Of a stretch of DNA of 64,000 bases, positions 60,253 through 64,000 are shown piece after piece. Position 1 is the stretch's first letter, and the number at the start of each line of letters is the position of its first letter. Origin of the DNA: Algoriphagus litoralis (GTDB lineage: Bacteria > Bacteroidota > Bacteroidia > Cytophagales > Cyclobacteriaceae); the NCBI RefSeq assembly GCF_003259255.1, contig NZ_QGOL01000006.1, positions 186,001 through 250,000 of the forward strand. The letters are read 5' to 3'. The notes under the pieces were generated by a model, which saw nothing but the letters and a program-made list of their open reading frames with translations, was not told the DNA's origin and did not search any database. The position numbers and the translations under genes were made by a program.

Positions 60253-62580
60253 ATGTCAAAAAATCTAGTCATTGTCGAATCCCCTGCCAAAGCTAAGACC
60301 ATTGAAGGTTACCTTGGCAAGGATTTCAAGGTAGTCTCCAGCTACGGTCACGTACGGGATCTCCCTAAAGGCGACAAAGCAATAGACATCAAAAACCGCT
60401 TCAAACCGACATATGAAGTCACTGCCGACAAAAAAGAGGTAATCAAAAACCTCAAATCCCTGTCCAAAGATGCCGACATGGTCTATCTGGCAAGTGACGA
60501 TGACCGGGAGGGAGAGGCCATTTCTTGGCATCTCAAAGAAGTATTGAATCTCAAAGAAGACCGAACAAAGCGGATCGTTTTCAGAGAAATCACCAAAAAC
60601 GCGATCACCAAAGCTATCGAAAACCCACGCGGAATCGACTATGATTTGGTCAATGCTCAGCAAGCCCGTCGGATTTTGGACCGTTTGGTAGGTTTTGAGC
60701 TTTCGCCTATCCTTTGGAAAAAAATAAAAACAGGACTTTCAGCGGGACGTGTCCAGTCAGTCGCTGTCCGATTAATTGTTGAGCGTGAGCGGGAAATCGA
60801 AGCCCACAAGGCCAAATCTTCCTTCCGGATCACTGCGGTATTTGAGGTGGAGGGAAGAACCTTCCAAGCCGAACTCCCAAAGAAATTTGAAACCAAGGCT
60901 GAGGCAGAAGACTTCCTCAAAAAATGTCTCGAGGCTTCTTTCTCCGTAGCAAATCTGGAGAAAAAGCCAACCAAAAAGACTCCTGCGGCACCATTTACCA
61001 CGTCTACGCTTCAGCAGGAAGCTTCACGCAAGCTCTACTTCTCCGTAGCTCAAACCATGTCTGTAGCTCAAAAGCTCTACGAGGCCGGTAAGATCACTTA
61101 CATGAGAACGGACAGCACCAACCTCTCTCAAGATGCGATGGCTGCCGCCAAAAGTGCCATTGAGCAGTCTTTCGGAGGACAGTATCACAAATCAAGACAG
61201 TTTACTACCAAGTCTGAAAGTGCTCAGGAAGCGCACGAAGCCATCCGTCCCACTGACTTTTCCCAAACTCAGGCTTCGGGAGACCGAAACGAGCAACGAC
61301 TCTACGAACTCATTTGGAAGCGGGCCATTGCCTCCCAGATGGCCGACGCTGAATTGGAAAAAACGGTAATCACCATTGCCATTTCCAACTCCACGCTGAA
61401 TCTGGTGGCGACAGGAGAAGTGATCAAGTTTGACGGATTTCTGAAAGTCTACCTCGAAGATACCGACGACGAACCTGAGGACGACGAAGAAGGCAACAAG
61501 TCACTTCTGCCTCCGATCAGCATCGGACAGGGACTGAACCTCCAAGAGATGAAAGGTCGGGAAACATTTAGCAGACCAGCCCCGAGATACACGGAAGCTT
61601 CTTTGGTGAAGAAACTTGAAGAACTGGGAATCGGCCGACCTTCGACCTATGCCCCGACCATTTCTACGATTCAAAAGCGGGAATATGTCGTCAAAGAAGC
61701 CCGCGATGGCACTCCGCGCAACTACGTGGAAATGAAGATCGCTAAGGGCAAATTTCAGGATTTGACCAAAACAGAAAATACCGGCGCAGAGAAAAACAAA
61801 CTCTTCCCTACCAATATCGCCATGGTGGTCAATGACTTCCTGGTGGAGCATTTCCCGAATGTGATCGACTTCCACTTCACCGCAAGGGTTGAAAAGGAGT
61901 TTGATGACATCGCTGCAGGAGGACAGGATTGGCAGGATATGATCGACGGATTTTACGGCAAATTCCACCATAGCGTCGAGGAGACCGAGCAAGTGTCCCG
62001 TCAGGATGTCAATACCAGCCGCCTGATTGGCCAGCATCCGCAAAGTGGCAAAAACGTCTATGCTCGACTCGGGCGCTTTGGACCTCTGGTGCAGATCGGC
62101 GAGACTGAAGATGAAGAGAAGCAGTTTGCCAGCCTTAAAAAAGGTCAGTTTATCGAAAACGTCACGATGGAAGATGCCCTCGAACTATTCAAACTTCCCC
62201 GGGAAGTAGGATTTTTTGAGGACAAAAAGATGACCGCTGCCATCGGTAGATTTGGACCCTATATCCGACATGACAGTGCTTTTTATTCTTTGGGAAAAGA
62301 GCAAGACCCGATGAGCATCACCGAGGCAGAAGCCATCGAACTGATCCAAAACAAGCGGGAAGCAGATGCCAAAAAGCACATCAAAACCTTTGATGAAAAT
62401 CCGGAAATCCAAGTCCTCAACGGACGCTGGGGCCCCTATATCAAAATGGGGAAAAACAACTACAAAATCCCCAAAGGAAAAGAGGCTGAGCAACTCACCT
62501 ATGCCGAGACCATCGAGATCATCGAAAATCAACCGGATGCAGGGAAGAAAAAAGGCAAGTTTCCGGCAAAGAAAAAATAA
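60253..62580 (+). CDS. topA: DNA topoisomerase I (type IA)
   Basis: TopA relaxes negative supercoils by passing one strand through a transient break. The 775-residue enzyme has the Toprim start VIVESPAKAKTIEGYLG, DDDREGEAISWH, the catalytic Tyr283 in TYMRTDSTNLS and the RPSTYAPTISTI segment. The C-terminal part (about 600-765) has two to three repeats such as ARLGRFGPLVQIG and GRFGPYIRHD in place of four-Cys zinc ribbons. The ATG at 60253 was chosen over one seven codons earlier because the family begins close to VIVESPAKA. A terminator follows. Confidence 0.96.
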   Translation: MSKNLVIVESPAKAKTIEGYLGKDFKVVSSYGHVRDLPKGDKAIDIKNRFKPTYEVTADKKEVIKNLKSLSKDADMVYLASDDDREGEAISWHLKEVLNLKEDRTKRIVFREITKNAITKAIENPRGIDYDLVNAQQARRILDRLVGFELSPILWKKIKTGLSAGRVQSVAVRLIVEREREIEAHKAKSSFRITAVFEVEGRTFQAELPKKFETKAEAEDFLKKCLEASFSVANLEKKPTKKTPAAPFTTSTLQQEASRKLYFSVAQTMSVAQKLYEAGKITYMRTDSTNLSQDAMAAAKSAIEQSFGGQYHKSRQFTTKSESAQEAHEAIRPTDFSQTQASGDRNEQRLYELIWKRAIASQMADAELEKTVITIAISNSTLNLVATGEVIKFDGFLKVYLEDTDDEPEDDEEGNKSLLPPISIGQGLNLQEMKGRETFSRPAPRYTEASLVKKLEELGIGRPSTYAPTISTIQKREYVVKEARDGTPRNYVEMKIAKGKFQDLTKTENTGAEKNKLFPTNIAMVVNDFLVEHFPNVIDFHFTARVEKEFDDIAAGGQDWQDMIDGFYGKFHHSVEETEQVSRQDVNTSRLIGQHPQSGKNVYARLGRFGPLVQIGETEDEEKQFASLKKGQFIENVTMEDALELFKLPREVGFFEDKKMTAAIGRFGPYIRHDSAFYSLGKEQDPMSITEAEAIELIQNKREADAKKHIKTFDENPEIQVLNGRWGPYIKMGKNNYKIPKGKEAEQLTYAETIEIIENQPDAGKKKGKFPAKKK

Positions 62581-62584
62581 TCAT

Positions 62585-62615
62585 AATCCGACCTCAAAAG
62601 GGTCGGATTTTTTTT
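62585..62615 (+). terminator. Terminator after topA
   Basis: AATCCGACC (62585-62593), loop TCAAAAG, GGTCGGATT and a run of eight T. Confidence 0.88.
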
Positions 62616-62953
62616 GGATTAAAGGTTTTCAAAATCTAAATCATCCATACCTAATCCCTGTCGTGCTGTGGTAAGTCAAAGCACCCTTCCAATTCATGGA
62701 ATTGAATTCAAGTTCATAAATTGATATGAAAATTGGAAAGAAATATCCTGGCTTTAACCCAAAAGGACATTTGGCATTAGTAAGTGGAATTGCAAATTCC
62801 AGAAAATAGAAAGGTGTAAAAACAATCTACCCCTAGCCTCAAGAGAAGCACAACCCAGTAAAACATAAGACTTCGCCGAGGTAGGGTGATCTATTCGTCA
62901 CTTCCAAAAAACCAAGAAGATGAAAAAACTCCGACGAGATGGGAGCTTTTCAA
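62616..62953. other. Gap between topA and the leftward transporter-like gene
   Basis: No gene or repeat was recognised in this AT-rich stretch of 338 bases. At 62923-62950, AAAAAACTCC and GGGAGCTTTT could form a weak leftward terminator for the next gene, with one bulge. Confidence 0.4.
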
Positions 62954-63748
62954 TCATTTGGGGAAAAGCAATACAACTACGGCTCTCCATCCCCAATCAG
63001 CCTTGCCTCCTGCTGGTGCTGCCAAATTCAGTCTTGGACCTACTGCAAATTGAATTTTTTGAGACCCAAGTGCCGTCACACCACTGACCGTGGGATTGAG
63101 CCATAGTGTCGTTTGATCTGAAATCCAGTTTTGGGTCCACTCGAGGTTTCCTCCTAGACCTGCACCAGAACTCCAGTTGTAGATCAAAAATGGCTGAACA
63201 AACAGCTGACTTACCTCAGGCCTATCTGCATCCCCAGCTACTGACCAAAGTTGATTGGCCAATGCTCCGATAGTCCATCCATTCGACTGTTTCAATGCAA
63301 CAGCAGTTGGTCCCATTCCGAATTTTTTGGTGGTCAGAAAATCATTCGTACCCACAGGCAATAACAATGCGGGGCCCACTCCCCAAGTAAGTTTTTCTGA
63401 ATTTTTAGGCGAAAAAAAAGCGGAGAGTACGGCATCACCCAGCCCGGATTGCTTCTGTCCTTCTCCGGTTATATTGTATTGGGTAACGATTGGCAAGACC
63501 ACACGGGTGATCATATTGACATTCTTCCCGATGGAAATAGGTATTACAGGTTGAAAATTAAGTGTGTTTCGTGTGCCTCTATAAGTCCCTATCCCATAGT
63601 CCGTGTTATTCTGAAAGGGAATTGAAACCAAAGAAGCTATGGGATTAGCCAGTTTTTTTGCCAATTCTGCAGCATCATCCTGAGAATAAGCAGAAAAAGA
63701 TATCCAGAGAAAAATGAATAAAAGCCAAGTGGGTCTATTAAGTTTCAT
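62954..63748 (-). CDS. Outer-membrane transporter-like beta-barrel (Phenol_MetA_deg/neuromedin U-like)
   Basis: The 264-residue protein has a signal peptide (ends SFSAYSQ) and then a beta-rich barrel of the kind annotated as neuromedin U-like or Phenol_MetA_deg family. Features are PIVTQYNITGEGQKQSGLGDA, WGVGPALLLPVGTND, and a C-terminus ending in a strand with terminal Phe-Pro-Lys. The substrate is unknown. I began at 63748, where the signal peptide starts; the frame extends 30 codons further upstream without a plausible signal. The last 252 bases of the window to its right contain nothing I recognise. Confidence 0.7.
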   Translation of the reverse strand: MKLNRPTWLLFIFLWISFSAYSQDDAAELAKKLANPIASLVSIPFQNNTDYGIGTYRGTRNTLNFQPVIPISIGKNVNMITRVVLPIVTQYNITGEGQKQSGLGDAVLSAFFSPKNSEKLTWGVGPALLLPVGTNDFLTTKKFGMGPTAVALKQSNGWTIGALANQLWSVAGDADRPEVSQLFVQPFLIYNWSSGAGLGGNLEWTQNWISDQTTLWLNPTVSGVTALGSQKIQFAVGPRLNLAAPAGGKADWGWRAVVVLLFPK

Positions 63749-64000
63749 GACTGTTTTGTGAGGTTTTCTATACTGAATATAAGCTTTTTGTAATTGAAAG
63801 AATAATTCCATCGGACATGAATGGAAACCATTTTCCACCGCTGAACTGCCTCAAGGAGCTTTCCTGAATTTGGCCTATAAAAAAAGAAAGAGGATTTTAA
63901 GTCGGGGAGCGCTCTTGGTTTGAGTATAGAATTGAGAAATCAAAAATTGGAAATACTGGCCTTCAATGGCTCATAGGTTTTGGAAATCAAGTCTAAACTT

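Noticed and set aside
1..64000. CRISPR array, tRNA or rRNA genes, prophage
   Set aside because: No regularly spaced identical repeats with spacers, no cloverleaf or rRNA signatures, and no phage structural genes were seen; the heptameric tracts have no spacers and are not CRISPR.

Overview
The window is chromosomal DNA of a Bacteroidota bacterium, most likely order Cytophagales and possibly Cyclobacteriaceae (Algoriphagus-like; the family is an inference). Supporting this are a TonB receptor with a DUF4249 lipoprotein, DUF4412 and DUF1343 proteins, fused isobutyryl-CoA mutase, the pdxA-DUF177-rpmF-fabH-efp-accBC order, and promoters of the Bacteroidota type (TTG, about 19-21 bases, TAnnTTTG). 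No rRNA, tRNA, CRISPR array, insertion sequence or prophage was seen.

Layout. 1-6.9 kb: mgtE (cut by the edge) and rsmA leftward; pdxA, DUF177, rpmF, fabH, efp and accBC rightward. 7.0-12.6 kb: a leftward three-gene operon (TonB receptor, DUF4249 lipoprotein, macroglobulin-like protein) with 4-base overlaps. 13.0-25.2 kb: an accessory block with a haem-motif DUF1549/DUF1553 lipoprotein, a Tat-exported DUF1501 protein, a membrane protein with haem motif and leucine-rich repeats, a SIS phosphosugar protein, a GH20 hexosaminidase, a glucosaminide acetyltransferase-like membrane protein and an EEP-fold enzyme. These suggest an amino-sugar locus coupled to an uncharacterised envelope redox module. 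25.3-28.2 kb: an S9 peptidase and a PBECR-type toxin/DUF2283 pair. 28.1-33.3 kb: hisGDC, an orphan gene and hisB, preceded by a promoter and a short histidine-rich leader peptide. 33.4-40.2 kb: a cupin, two paralogous TPR lipoproteins, an ATP-grasp enzyme, a polyprenol-phosphate glycosyltransferase, a LolC/E-type permease and a NamZ-like enzyme. 40.3-42.8 kb: a small variable patch (Bro-N/Fic fusion, lipoprotein, gene split by an in-frame stop). 42.9-48.9 kb: fmt, DUF4412, folA, SDR, cinA and a 2-oxoacid dehydrogenase E2. 48.9-57.0 kb: leftward hybrid histidine kinase with a Cache lipoprotein, OsmC and icmF. 57.3-62.6 kb: sugar porter with PfkB kinase, SixA-like phosphatase and topA. 63 kb: an outer-membrane transporter-like protein.

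Two observations go beyond ordinary annotation. The first is the near-leaderless histidine-rich leader ORF at 28179-28262, directly downstream of a good promoter and upstream of hisG, which points to translation-coupled control of histidine synthesis. The second is a family of degenerate tandem repeats with a strict 7-base period in at least six intergenic gaps. The 7-mer differs from locus to locus but the period does not, and several tracts touch start or stop codons and flank the accessory genes.
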